From contig JBMOQX010000053.1 of NCBI GenBank assembly GCA_049322755.1, positions 1 to 64,000 of the forward strand: a stretch of DNA of 64,000 bases, written 5' to 3'. The DNA comes from DATIUV01 sp049322755. Its GTDB lineage: Bacteria > Pseudomonadota > Gammaproteobacteria > Burkholderiales > UBA6910. The first letter of the stretch is position 1, and each line of letters opens with the position of its first letter. Position numbers and translations under genes: made by a program. This document shows, in pieces, positions 27,567 to 36,950 of the stretch. Under the pieces are notes generated by a model. That model did not search any database. It saw only the letters and a list, made by a program, of their open reading frames with translations, and was not told where the DNA came from.

Positions 27567-28646
27567 GTGAGCTACAAACGCGCGGCGCGGATTTTGTTCG
27601 TCGGCGAAGGCGGCCTGGCGGCGCGGGCCGACGCGGTGGCGCGGCGCGTCGGTGCCGGCTGGATCGAGCCGCGGTCGCTGACGTCGGACGCCGCGGCGGC
27701 CGATGCGCCGCTGCTCGCGTGGGCCGACCTGGTGGTGACGCTGGACGCCGCGGCGGACGCGGCGATGCGCCGGGCGGCAACATCGGCGCGCATCCGCCGC
27801 GCGCAGGTTCGTGGCGAAGCCGAGGCGGCGCTCGAGCGGGAGATTCGCGGAATCGTGGGAGGACTGAAGATGCTGCAGAAAGACGACGGCCTGGCGGGCG
27901 TGCCGCCGGCGCCCGAGGGCGACGCGCCCGAGCAGGTGGCGGCGTGGCGCAAGCTGTTGCGCCCGGTGCTGATCGCGCGGCGCGGCGCGATGGCCGCCGA
28001 CGAGCGCCGGCGCGCGAACCACGCCATCACCGGCCTGCTGGAGCGAGTGCTTCCGCTGGGCCCGGGCTGGATCGTGGGTTTCTGCTGGCCCTACAAGGGT
28101 GAGTACGACGCGCGCTTCCCGGTGCGCACCTTGCGCGAGCGCGGCGCCGAGGCGGCGCTGCCGGCGGTGGTGGACAAGCGCGGGCCGCTGGAATTCCGGC
28201 GTTGGTGGCCCGGCGCGCCGATGCGCGCGGAGGTCTACGGCATCCCGGTGCCCGAGGGCACCGGAGCGGTCGCGCCCCACGTGGCGCTGGTGCCGCCGGT
28301 GGCGTTCGACGAGGCCGGCTACCGGCTCGGCTACGGCGGCGGCTATTTCGACCGCACGCTGGCGGCGGCGCACCCGCGCCCCATCGCCGTGTGCGTGGCC
28401 TACGAGCTCCAGCGCGTGGCGTCGGTGTACCCGCAGGCCCACGACCTGCCGATGGACTTCATCGTCACCGAAGCCGGCGTGCGCGCGGTGGACGCCGCCG
28501 GCGCGCGGCGCGTGGGCGAGGACGAGGCGCGCGAGCGCTTCGTCGCGCTGGCGGCGGCGCGGGGCCTGCCGCCGCCGGTGGCGGGCGGCTACAGCTCGCC
28601 GCCCTGCTACGCGAAGGATTTCCCGGGGTACTTCGGAGAGACCTGA
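27567..28646 (+). CDS. 5-formyltetrahydrofolate cyclo-ligase with N-terminal degenerate LMW-phosphatase-like domain
   Basis: 359 residues from a GTG at 27567. Residues 1-105 resemble a low-molecular-weight phosphatase fold (ARILFVGEGGLAARADAVA, ADLVVTLD) but lack the catalytic Cys and Arg of CX5R. Residues ~115-330 are 5-formyl-THF cyclo-ligase: basic N-terminal helix, VGFCWPYKGEYD and the ATP-binding GYGGGYFDRTL. The enzyme converts 5-formyl-THF to methenyl-THF. An internal in-frame ATG at 27870 has GGGAGGA 6 nt upstream, a much better start, and would give a normal-length cyclo-ligase (258 residues). Both forms may be made. Confidence 0.85.
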   Translation: MSYKRAARILFVGEGGLAARADAVARRVGAGWIEPRSLTSDAAAADAPLLAWADLVVTLDAAADAAMRRAATSARIRRAQVRGEAEAALEREIRGIVGGLKMLQKDDGLAGVPPAPEGDAPEQVAAWRKLLRPVLIARRGAMAADERRRANHAITGLLERVLPLGPGWIVGFCWPYKGEYDARFPVRTLRERGAEAALPAVVDKRGPLEFRRWWPGAPMRAEVYGIPVPEGTGAVAPHVALVPPVAFDEAGYRLGYGGGYFDRTLAAAHPRPIAVCVAYELQRVASVYPQAHDLPMDFIVTEAGVRAVDAAGARRVGEDEARERFVALAAARGLPPPVAGGYSSPPCYAKDFPGYFGET

Positions 28647-28827
28647 GGCCGGAAACGGTTCCGGAATCCCGCGCCCGCCGCGGCGCGGCCCCGCGCGATC
28701 CCGGTCAGCGCGAATGCGATTCCACCGTGAGCTGGCGCAGCACCGGCAGCAGCACGTCCAGGCGTTCGCGGGCGGAGGCCATCTCCAGGAGCTGCTGGCG
28801 CGAGGCCGTGTTCCCGGAAAGGTTCGA
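28647..28827 (-). other. Short region after ubiX with an in-frame 40-codon extension
   Basis: Directly after the ubiX TGA, the same frame stays open for about 40 codons (SNLSGNTASRQQLLEM..., ending LRQLTVESHSR, TGA near 28709). It looks like an amphipathic helix. It has only a late ATG (25 codons) and no ribosome-binding site. It may be a gene remnant or chance. Confidence 0.3.
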
Positions 28828-29445
28828 TCAGTGCCCGGCGTCATCGCCGCCCCAGCGCGGCATCAGCGCGTGGGCCACGCCCAGGTGGTCCAGCACCCGG
28901 GCGACGACAAAATCCACCACGTCATCCACGGACTGCGGATGATGGTAGAAGCCGGGGTTCGCGGGAAGAATGACCGCACCGGCGCGCGCGAGTTTCAGCA
29001 TGTTCTCGAGATGGATCGCCGAGAACGGCGTCTCCCGCGGCACCAGCATGAGCGGCCGGCGCTCCTTGAGCATGACGTCGGCGGCGCGCTGGATGAGGTT
29101 GTCCGAAAGGCCGGCCGCCACTGCTGCCAGCGTGCCCATGGTGCACGGGCAGATCACCATCGCGTCGGCGGGGTTCGAGCCGGAGGCCACCGGCGCGAAC
29201 CACTCCTCGCGCCCGAAGGCGCGCAGCTGCCCGGGCGCGGCGCCGAAGCGGTCGGCGAAATACGCCTGCGCCTCGGCGGCGCGCGCCGGCAGCGCCAGGT
29301 CCATCTCCTGCCGCGCCACCACCTGGGCCACCTGGGAGTAGATCAGGTAGACACGGGTGCCGGCCGTGAGCAGGCATTCGAGCAGGCGCACGCCGTAGGG
29401 CATGCCGGAAGCGCCGGTGAAGGCGACGGTGACGGTGCGCGTCAT
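28828..29445 (-). CDS. ubiX: Flavin prenyltransferase UbiX
   Basis: 205 residues, the usual length. The Rossmann-like start VAFTGASGMPYGVRLLE, the FMN-binding VICPCTMGTLAAVAAGLSDN and the C-terminal VPRETPFSAIHLENMLKL are diagnostic. UbiX prenylates FMN with dimethylallyl phosphate to make the cofactor of UbiD decarboxylases, here presumably for ubiquinone synthesis. It starts 3 bp after the Gx-transporter gene, so the two are probably co-transcribed. Confidence 0.93.
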   Translation of the reverse strand: MTRTVTVAFTGASGMPYGVRLLECLLTAGTRVYLIYSQVAQVVARQEMDLALPARAAEAQAYFADRFGAAPGQLRAFGREEWFAPVASGSNPADAMVICPCTMGTLAAVAAGLSDNLIQRAADVMLKERRPLMLVPRETPFSAIHLENMLKLARAGAVILPANPGFYHHPQSVDDVVDFVVARVLDHLGVAHALMPRWGGDDAGH

Positions 29446-29448
29446 GGG

Positions 29449-29994
29449 TCAGGCCGGTTGCGATTCGGGACGGGATTCCGCGGCGCGCAGCCAGCGCGCG
29501 GCGACGATGCCGTTGACGGTGCCGAAGACCAGCGCGGCGATGGCGAACACGGGCGCGAGCGCCAGCGCTGCGGAGGCGGGCACCAGCCACAACGCGGCCA
29601 GCGCGAGCTGGCCGGCGATGTGGCCGAAGGCCGCCAGCACGCTGTGGCTCACCGGCCCGAACCAGGCGGCCGGCAACCGGCTGGCGAGCGCCAGCACCGC
29701 GAGGCTGGCGGCGGCGCCGGCGCAGCTCAGGAAAAAGCCCGGTGTCAGAAAGCTGCCGAAAGCGATGCCGGCGGCGACAACCCGCAGCACCGAGACCCAC
29801 GCCGCGACGCCAAAGCCGTAGCGCGCCAGCGCCACCAGCACGACGATGTTGGCCAGTCCGGGCTTGACGCCGGGAATGGGCGAGGGGAAAGCCGCATCGG
29901 CCACGGCCAGCGCCATCGCCAGCGCCGCCAGCCGGGCGACGCGGTGGTCGTCCGCAGTGGTGCGGATCTCGATCGTGGCGGGCGCGGGAGGCAT
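29449..29994 (-). CDS. Gx transporter family protein (Hpre_diP_synt_I fold)
   Basis: 181 residues from the ATG at 29994. Five or six hydrophobic helices. The family signature near the N-terminus is visible: SPIPGVKPGLANIVVLVAL, then FGSFLTPGFFLSCAGA. Formerly called heptaprenyl diphosphate synthase component I, the family is now thought to be ECF-type or Gx membrane transporters. It sits between a NusG-domain-II protein and ubiX, a pairing that hints at isoprenoid or redox-cofactor metabolism. Substrate unknown. Confidence 0.8.
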   Translation of the reverse strand: MPPAPATIEIRTTADDHRVARLAALAMALAVADAAFPSPIPGVKPGLANIVVLVALARYGFGVAAWVSVLRVVAAGIAFGSFLTPGFFLSCAGAAASLAVLALASRLPAAWFGPVSHSVLAAFGHIAGQLALAALWLVPASAALALAPVFAIAALVFGTVNGIVAARWLRAAESRPESQPA

Positions 29995-30137
29995 GCGGGA
30001 AATCCCGGGGCAGCAGCAGGCAATGGTGTTGCGCGAGTTCCCATCCTGCCCCAATCCGGTCGCCCTTGCCAGGCGGCGTGTTGGGGCACACCGTGAAATG
30101 CGCGGAGTTTTCTGGCCCCGGCGTTCCAGTCGGGACA

Positions 30138-30536
30138 CTAGTATGTCAAGGAGTCGTAGCGGGAACTGCGCGAGACGAGTTCGACCGTGACTTGATTGGG
30201 GAGGCAAATGGCGGCGTCCCCCGCCTTTTGAAGCCAGCCCTGGCGGACGCAAAGCTGGCGCGGACTGGGATCGGAGGCTACCCGAACCCGGCCGTCCAGG
30301 ACCTCGACGACACTGGGGCCGAGCGCGCCATCGATCTTGACTTCCTGATTTTTGGAGAGATGAATCTCCGCCACGACTTTCCCGCCGCTACGAATGACGG
30401 CCCGGGACGCGTCGCTGCCGAACGTCGAGAGGACGAGGGCTATGCAGATGGCACCGGCGACGGCCAGCACGCCATAGTCCCCCACCCTGAGCAAACGGTC
30501 GGTAATTTGTGGCGATTGTTGCTTATCTTCGATCAT
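30138..30536 (-). CDS. NusG domain II-containing membrane protein
   Basis: 132 residues. One N-terminal membrane helix (~18-38: DYGVLAVAGAICIALVL) precedes a small beta domain (VVAEIHLSKNQEVKIDG, VEVLDGRVRVASDPSPRQLCVRQGWL) typical of NusG_II proteins. This domain is not transcription factor NusG. It is commonly found beside Gx-transporter genes, as here. It is first in the set leading to the Gx transporter and ubiX, with a 143-bp gap before the next gene. Confidence 0.8.
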   Translation of the reverse strand: MIEDKQQSPQITDRLLRVGDYGVLAVAGAICIALVLSTFGSDASRAVIRSGGKVVAEIHLSKNQEVKIDGALGPSVVEVLDGRVRVASDPSPRQLCVRQGWLQKAGDAAICLPNQVTVELVSRSSRYDSLTY

Positions 30537-30564
30537 CAGCGCGGAACGTCCGATAAAGACTCGA

Positions 30565-31401
30565 TCAACTGATCTCGCGGTGGCGTATCAGCACCTGCAC
30601 CTGCTCCCGAAAGTGGCGGGCCAGCTGCTCCACCATGTACACGGACCGATGCTGGCCGCCGGTGCAACCCAGCGCCACGGTCAGGTAGCTGCGATTATCC
30701 CTCAGGAAACAAGGGAGCCAGGATTCGAGAAATTGCCGGATGTCGCCCAGCATGCGCCCGACGTTGGCGTCCGCCTCGAGAAACGCGATGACCTCCGTAT
30801 CCTTGCCGGTGAAGGGCCGCAGCCGCAGGTCGTAATAGGGGTTGGGCAGGCAGCGCAAGTCGAATACCAGATCGGCGTCCAGCGGAATCCCGTGCTTGAA
30901 GCCGAAGGACTGGAACAGCAGCGTGAGCCGGGAGCGGTCGCTGCCGATGAAGTCCTTCACCCACTGCCTCAGGGTGCTGGCGCTGAGGTCGCTGGTATCG
31001 ATGCGGTGCGCGGCGTTGGCCACTTCATCCAGCAGCGTCCGTTCCCGCTCGATGGCCTCCGGCAGCGTCAGGTCGCCTTCACTCAGGGGGTGGCGGCGGC
31101 GCGTCTCCGAGAACCGTTTCACCAGGGTGTCGGTATTCGCCTCCAGGAACAACAGCCGGGCGTCGACGCCGAAGCCGCGCAGGTCCGCCAGACGCCGGGG
31201 CACCCGATCGATGCCTTCGCCGCTGCGCGCGTCCACGCTGACGGCGACCGCCTCGTAGCCGTGGTCCTTCAGGTAGGCCAGGGTGCTGGCCAGCAGCGGA
31301 GCCGGCAGGTTGTCGACGCAGTAATAGCCGGCGTCCTCCAGCACCTTGAGCGCGACGCTCTTGCCGGAACCGGAAAGACCGCTGATCAGGACGAGTTGCA
31401 T
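30565..31401 (-). CDS. rapZ: RNase adapter protein RapZ
   Basis: 278 residues. Walker A GLSGSGKS at residues 8-15, the central SDLSASTLRQWVKDFI region, FGFKHGIPLDADLVFDLRCLPNPYY and the C-terminal VALGCTGGQHRSVYMVEQL are all present. In enteric bacteria RapZ delivers the sRNA GlmZ to RNase E; in Betaproteobacteria its RNA target is less clear. Last gene of the ptsN-hprK-rapZ string, 105 bp after hprK. Confidence 0.95.
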   Translation of the reverse strand: MQLVLISGLSGSGKSVALKVLEDAGYYCVDNLPAPLLASTLAYLKDHGYEAVAVSVDARSGEGIDRVPRRLADLRGFGVDARLLFLEANTDTLVKRFSETRRRHPLSEGDLTLPEAIERERTLLDEVANAAHRIDTSDLSASTLRQWVKDFIGSDRSRLTLLFQSFGFKHGIPLDADLVFDLRCLPNPYYDLRLRPFTGKDTEVIAFLEADANVGRMLGDIRQFLESWLPCFLRDNRSYLTVALGCTGGQHRSVYMVEQLARHFREQVQVLIRHREIS

Positions 31402-31506
31402 GGGATTGCCAGTCTAACAGGGCCCCGATAAACCCCGATGAAACTCGTTCTTCCGGAGGGTCATCGGGTCGAGGCGGCCGCCGCGCGGGCCCGTGACCGG
31501 CGCCGG

Positions 31507-32445
31507 TCAGTCGTCGAACGGGAGCGTGTCGCTCATGTGGTTCTCGTGGCGGCGGATGAATTCACGGGTGCTGTCATAGCCCCGCAGCTGCAGAATCGTG
31601 TTGCGCACCGCCGCCTCGACCAGTACCGCAAGGTTGCGCCCGGCCGCCACCGGGATGTTGACCCGGCGCACCGGAACCCCCAGCACCTCCTCGAAGCTCG
31701 CCTCCAGAGGCAGCCGCTCGAGCGGGGTCGAATCCGGCGACGGCCGCTCGAGATGGACGATGAGCTTGAGGTTCATCTTCGGCCGCACGGACGTTTCCCC
31801 GAAGATGGTGCGGATGTTGAGCACGCCCAGCCCCCGCACCTCGAGAAAATCCCGCAGCAGCGGCGGGCAGCGGCCTTCGAGCGTTTCCGGCGCGATGCGG
31901 TAGATCTCGACGATGTCGTCGGCCACCAGCCCGTTGCCGCGCGAGATCAGCTCCAGGCCGAGCTCGCTTTTTCCCACGCCGGAGTCTCCGGTGATCAGCA
32001 CGCCCATGCCCAGCACGTCGAGAAACACCCCGTGCAGCGAAAGCGACGGCGCCAGCACCTTGTGCAGGTAATGGCGCAGCTGCCACATCATCTCGACGCT
32101 GGCGGCCGGCGATTTGATCAGCGGCGTGCGGGTTTCTTCGGCCAGGCGGATCAGGACGTCCGGTGGCAACTCGTCCCCGGCGACGATGAAGCAGACCGTC
32201 CCGGACTCGAACAGCTGATGCAGCGGCGCGGCATCCAGGTGCGAGATGTAATCCGTCTCCGACGTGGAAAGGACCTGGATCCAGTTCGGGTGGATGAAGT
32301 TGAGGTGACCGATCAGGCCCTTGGTGGATTGCTGGATGTAGTCCGAATCCAGCGTCCTGCCGGCCCCCTCCTGGCCGGCGATCCAGGTGAAGCCGAGTTT
32401 CTCCTGATTGTCCTCAAACAGCCGCGCTACGCTGACCTGGGGCAT
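31507..32445 (-). CDS. hprK: HPr kinase/phosphorylase HprK
   Basis: 312 residues from the ATG at 32445 (MPQVSVARL); it overlaps ptsN by 32 bp. The N-terminal domain (~1-130) is followed by the kinase core with Walker A GDSGVGKSE, VADDIVEIYRIAPETLEG and the HprK signature EVRGLGVLNIRTIFGE. HprK phosphorylates and dephosphorylates Ser46 of HPr. In Proteobacteria it usually serves the regulatory (nitrogen) PTS rather than sugar uptake, in agreement with ptsN next to it. Confidence 0.95.
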   Translation of the reverse strand: MPQVSVARLFEDNQEKLGFTWIAGQEGAGRTLDSDYIQQSTKGLIGHLNFIHPNWIQVLSTSETDYISHLDAAPLHQLFESGTVCFIVAGDELPPDVLIRLAEETRTPLIKSPAASVEMMWQLRHYLHKVLAPSLSLHGVFLDVLGMGVLITGDSGVGKSELGLELISRGNGLVADDIVEIYRIAPETLEGRCPPLLRDFLEVRGLGVLNIRTIFGETSVRPKMNLKLIVHLERPSPDSTPLERLPLEASFEEVLGVPVRRVNIPVAAGRNLAVLVEAAVRNTILQLRGYDSTREFIRRHENHMSDTLPFDD

Positions 32446-32899
32446 TCGGCACCCAATCGGCAAACAGGGAATGGATCGCCTCGGGCGTCGCCGCGGCGAG
32501 CAGCTGCTCGCGGAAACCGCGCTCGCTGAACATCTGCGCCAGCTCGGACAGGATCTGCAGGTGCTGGTCGGTGGCGCGCTCGGGCACCAGGAGCACGAAG
32601 ATCAGCTGCACCGGCTTGTTGTCGGGCGCATCGAAGGGAATCGGCTCCTTGGTGCGGACGAAAGCCGCAGTGGCGTCCTTCAGTCCCTTCACCCGGCCAT
32701 GGGGGATGGCCACGCCCTGGCCGAGGCCGGTGGAGCCCAGCTTCTCCCTTGCGAACAGGCTGTCGAAACAGGTGCTGCGGGCGATGTTGATCTCGTTCTC
32801 GAACAGCAGTCCGACCTGCTCGAAAACCCGCTTCTTGCTGCCGCACTCCAGGTCGATGATGATCCGGGCCGGTGTAAGCAGTTTGGATACGAGGTTCAT
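32414..32899 (-). CDS. ptsN: Nitrogen-PTS EIIA component PtsN
   Basis: 161 residues. The phosphorylated His lies in GVAIPHGRVKGL. The EIIA fold is complete (KKRVFEQVGLLFENE to AQMFSERGFREQLL). PtsN relays phosphate from EI-Ntr and NPr and controls K+ transport and other targets by binding. A CPA2-type K+/H+ antiporter lies 5.7 kb away, though no direct link is visible. It is followed by hprK with overlap. Confidence 0.95.
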   Translation of the reverse strand: MNLVSKLLTPARIIIDLECGSKKRVFEQVGLLFENEINIARSTCFDSLFAREKLGSTGLGQGVAIPHGRVKGLKDATAAFVRTKEPIPFDAPDNKPVQLIFVLLVPERATDQHLQILSELAQMFSERGFREQLLAAATPEAIHSLFADWVPNAPGQRSAAV

Positions 32900-32996
32900 G
32901 GGGTTCCGTCAGAAAAGTTCGGCCGCTCCGCGGGCTGGCGTCGGCATCCCTGCGGTGCCGGCCCGATTCCCGGATCGTCCTGGTCCGCGCTCCGAG

Positions 32997-33320
32997 CTAT
33001 TCCGCGGCCTGGCGTTTGAGCGGCGCGGCCTGCCGGGTGCCGTTGCGTTTCTCCTTGTGCCGCAGCACGCTGCGATCCAGCTTGTCGGCCAGGCTGTCGA
33101 TGGCCGCGTACATGTCGGTGTCGTCGGCTTCCGCGAAGATGTCCTTGCCGCGCACGCGCACGGTGGCCTCCACCTTCTGCCGCATCTTCTCCACCGAAAG
33201 GATCACGTGGACATCGATCACCGAATCGAAATGCCGCACGATCTTTTCCAGCTTGGTGGTCAGATAATCGCGGATCGCCGGCGTGACGTCGAGGTGATGT
33301 CCGGTGACGTTGAGATTCAT
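32997..33320 (-). CDS. hpf: Ribosome hibernation promoting factor HPF
   Basis: 107 residues, the short form. MNLNVTGHHLDVTPAIRDYL and DMYAAIDSLADKLDR are characteristic. HPF binds the 30S decoding site and promotes 100S dimers in stationary phase. It lies between rpoN (15 bp upstream) and ptsN, the standard rpoN-hpf-ptsN order. A basic tail (HKEKRNGTRQAAPLKRQ) ends the protein. Confidence 0.95.
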   Translation of the reverse strand: MNLNVTGHHLDVTPAIRDYLTTKLEKIVRHFDSVIDVHVILSVEKMRQKVEATVRVRGKDIFAEADDTDMYAAIDSLADKLDRSVLRHKEKRNGTRQAAPLKRQAAE

Positions 33321-33335
33321 GCTGTCTCCTTGTGA

Positions 33336-34787
33336 TCAGAGGGATTTGCGCAGATTTGCGGGCAGGATCTGCATCGACTCGCGGTATTTGGCCACGGTCC
33401 GGCGGGCCACCATGATGCCCTGCTGGCCGAGGATCTCGGAAATCTGGCTGTCCGACAGCGGACGTTTGGTGTCCTCGGCGCCCACCAGCTGCCTGATCAG
33501 CGCCCGGATCGCCGTGGCGGAGCAGGCGCCGCCGGTTTCCGTCTGCACGTGGCTGCCGAAAAAGTACTTGAGCTCGAAGGTCCCGCGCGGCGTGAGCATG
33601 AACTTCTGGGTGGTGACCCGCGAGACCGTGGACTCGTGCAGCCCCAGCGTCTCGGCGATCTCCCGCAGCACCAGCGGGCGCATCGCCACCTCGCCGTGCT
33701 CGAAGAAGTGGCGCTGGCGATCGACGATGGCCTGCGACACCCGCAGGATGGTTTCGAAGCGCTGCTGCACGTTCTTGATCAGCCACTTCGCCTCCTGCAG
33801 CTGCGAGGCCAGCTGCTGGCCGCTGGCGTCGCGATTGCGGCTCAGGATGTCGGCGTACATGCGGTTGATCCGCAGTTTGGGCATCGCGTCGGGATTGAGG
33901 CTCGCCGTCCACACGCCCTTGATCTTGCGCACCACCACGTCGGGAATGACGTAGCGGGTGTCCACCTGGGCGTAATCCGATCCCGGGCGGGGATTGAGGC
34001 GGATGATCATCGCCTGCACTTCCCGCAGGCAGGCGTCGTCGCACGCCAGCGCGCGGCGCAGCTTCTGGTAGTCGCGGGCGGCGAGCGCCTCGAGGTGCTG
34101 CCCCACCACCGTGATGGCGGCGTTGCGGTGGGGGACGGCCGGCGGCAGCGCCCGCAGCTGCAGCAGCAGGCATTCCTTCAGGTTGCGCGCGCCGACGCCG
34201 GGCGGATCCATGTGCTGCAGGTGGCGCAGCGCGATCTGCAGCTCGTCCAGGTCGATTTCGAGCTCTGGCGGGAGCATGCCCTGGAGCTCGTCCAGCTCCA
34301 TCGACAGGTATCCGTCCTCGTCCAGGGCGTCGATCAGGACCTGCACCAGCTGGCGGTCGCGGTCGGACAGCTGCATCAGCGAGAGCTGGGCGCCGAGATG
34401 CTCGCGCAGCGAGGGCGACTCGGCGGCGACCTGGGTATAGCCCGGTTCCTCGCCATCCTCGTCCCGGGGGGTGCCGTAGGAGCCCTCGTCCTCAAGCCAG
34501 TCGGTGTCGGAGCTGTCGAAGCGCTCGGCCGTCAGCTTGGTGTCCGCGGGCGCCGACACCTCGGACTCATAGGTACGGGTGTAGGTCTCGGCCTCCCCGG
34601 AAAAGGATCCCTGCGCCTCGGCCTCTTCGTCCTCGTCCTCGCGCTCCAGCAGCGGATTGTCCTGCAGGATGCGCTCCACCTCCTGGTTCAGCTCCAGCGT
34701 CGACAGCTGCAGCAACCGGATGGACTGCTGCAGCTGCGGCGTCAGCGCCAGGTGCTGCGAGAGCTTGAGCTGCAGGGAGGGTTTCAT
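33336..34787 (-). CDS. rpoN: RNA polymerase sigma-54 factor RpoN
   Basis: 483 residues. The Gln/Leu-rich region I (LKLSQHLALTPQLQQSIRLL) binds the activator and core, region II is acidic, and the C-terminal RpoN box ARRTVAKYRE (461-470) reads the -24 element. It should work with the two GAFTGA activators in this window, ending at 4855 and 58230, and recognise the -24/-12 elements at 41433-41447 and 53594-53609. No clear ribosome-binding site precedes the ATG. Confidence 0.97.
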   Translation of the reverse strand: MKPSLQLKLSQHLALTPQLQQSIRLLQLSTLELNQEVERILQDNPLLEREDEDEEAEAQGSFSGEAETYTRTYESEVSAPADTKLTAERFDSSDTDWLEDEGSYGTPRDEDGEEPGYTQVAAESPSLREHLGAQLSLMQLSDRDRQLVQVLIDALDEDGYLSMELDELQGMLPPELEIDLDELQIALRHLQHMDPPGVGARNLKECLLLQLRALPPAVPHRNAAITVVGQHLEALAARDYQKLRRALACDDACLREVQAMIIRLNPRPGSDYAQVDTRYVIPDVVVRKIKGVWTASLNPDAMPKLRINRMYADILSRNRDASGQQLASQLQEAKWLIKNVQQRFETILRVSQAIVDRQRHFFEHGEVAMRPLVLREIAETLGLHESTVSRVTTQKFMLTPRGTFELKYFFGSHVQTETGGACSATAIRALIRQLVGAEDTKRPLSDSQISEILGQQGIMVARRTVAKYRESMQILPANLRKSL

Positions 34788-34990
34788 GGAACGTTAAAGA
34801 GTGTTTTCAGACGGGCGGGAGCCGGTTTCGGTTGTCGGGCTTTCAAGGCGCCTTGCTCGTCGGTTGGCAGCATCCCGGGCCCTCGCTCGCGGGCGCCGGC
34901 GTCCGGGTTTCCTCACGACGGGTTCTGACGGGCTGCAAGCGACCGCGGCTGTTTCGTGGAGGGGTGTCCGGCTGTTCTTGGCGTGGTGAT
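34788..34990. other. 203-bp gap between lptB and rpoN
   Basis: Contains no convincing gene. Its lptB-proximal end is AT-richer. I could not pick a good rpoN promoter in it. Confidence 0.4.
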
Positions 34991-35713
<723 letters not shown>

Positions 35714-35773
35714 TTCACGCCTGAGCCGGATGGCCCTGCGGCCGGGCGCCGGCGGCGAGCTGGGTGCAGGCGT

Positions 35774-36367
35774 TCAACGCTTGGGGCCGGACCCGGCGGC
35801 GTCCGCGCCGTCCTTGCTCTTTGGCTGAATGACGGCCCGGACCCGTCCTTCGCTCTGACCACTGGCTTTCTCCTCCTTGGGGCCCCCCAGGACCTGGTAG
35901 AACTCGTTGCGCACGTTGTACGAGATATAGGCGCCCCGCACTTCGTCCTGCCCGCGCCGCATGCGCGCTTCGTCGAACATCTCCAGCAGTTCGGCGCGGC
36001 CGTCGTACTCCATGCGTCTCGCCCAGCCCTCGATGTATTCCTCGGTCCCGGGACGCTTCTGCCGAAACGTCGCCGGCGCGCCATACGCGACGCCCTTCTG
36101 GAAGCCGTCGGCGTCCTGGGTCACCACCATGCGGTCGGCCCGGATCACGACACCTCCCTGGGTGAGGACCACGTTGCCGGTGAACACCGCCTGCTTCTTG
36201 GCGTCGTCGAAGGTTCCCTTGTCGGCCTCGAGGTACACCGGCTCCTGGCGGCTGTCCTTCGCCGTCTGGGCGAGCGCTCCCGCGCCGGGCCAGAGCCCGG
36301 CCACGGCCAGCGCCGCGGCAATCCCTGCGATCGAGTGCCCCCGGTTAGTTTTTTGGCGGTGGATCAT
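35774..36367 (-). CDS. lptA: Periplasmic LPS bridge protein LptA
   Basis: 197 residues. A signal peptide ends near Ala-Leu-Ala-Gln (~34). The OstA fold is seen in PVYLEADKGTFDDAKKQAVF, GVVIRADRMVVTQDADGF and GRAELLEMFDEARMRRG. LptA monomers stack to bridge LptC and LptD. The gene overlaps the end of lptC by 23 bp. A charged Lys/Gly tail of ~40 residues follows the fold. Confidence 0.92.
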   Translation of the reverse strand: MIHRQKTNRGHSIAGIAAALAVAGLWPGAGALAQTAKDSRQEPVYLEADKGTFDDAKKQAVFTGNVVLTQGGVVIRADRMVVTQDADGFQKGVAYGAPATFRQKRPGTEEYIEGWARRMEYDGRAELLEMFDEARMRRGQDEVRGAYISYNVRNEFYQVLGGPKEEKASGQSEGRVRAVIQPKSKDGADAAGSGPKR

Positions 36368-36947
36368 AGCGTCCCTTGACCTGGAAAAGCGTCGCCACGC
36401 GCGTCTTGTTGTTGAATTCTAAGCCAACCCCCTGGATTTCCGTGTTGGCGTCGCGAATCGTCACCGGCTTGTCGGTCTTCGCCAGGTCCAGGTCCGGGAT
36501 CACGTGCAGATAGCTGGTGGTCATGACGACATCCCCACCGGCGCCTTGCTGCTTCCGGACGATGCGCACATCGTCCATCAGATACACGTTCTCCGCGTCC
36601 GAGGTCACCCGGCCCCGCCGCGCGGTGATGTCGAGCGGCGGCTCTCCCGGTTCGGTGTGCAGAACCCGGGGCTCGCTGACCAACGCGGTGTCGTCGTTGG
36701 CGTAGTGCACCAGCCGATCGCCCGACACCACGTAGCGCGAGGTGCCGTCGGGGCCGAACTGGACCGCGGAGAAACGATCGGCGATGAAGTCCGGGTCTTC
36801 GGCCGCCGGGCGTTTCGGCGGCGCTGCCGACGGCTGGACCATCTGATCCAGCCCGTACGTCAGTCCCGCCAGGATCAGCAGCAGAATCGCGGGAAACCAT
36901 CCGGAAACGCGATCGGCGAGTCGCGTGAGCACGGGGGACGGGGCCAT
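36345..36947 (-). CDS. lptC: LPS export protein LptC
   Basis: 200 residues. One N-terminal membrane helix (~14-32) is followed by a periplasmic OstA-like domain (DFIADRFSAVQFGPDGTSRY, DNVYLMDD-like repeats). LptC receives LPS from LptBFG and passes it to LptA. It starts 3 bp after kdsC and overlaps lptA. Confidence 0.9.
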   Translation of the reverse strand: MAPSPVLTRLADRVSGWFPAILLLILAGLTYGLDQMVQPSAAPPKRPAAEDPDFIADRFSAVQFGPDGTSRYVVSGDRLVHYANDDTALVSEPRVLHTEPGEPPLDITARRGRVTSDAENVYLMDDVRIVRKQQGAGGDVVMTTSYLHVIPDLDLAKTDKPVTIRDANTEIQGVGLEFNNKTRVATLFQVKGRYDPPPKN

Positions 36948-36950
36948 GGC

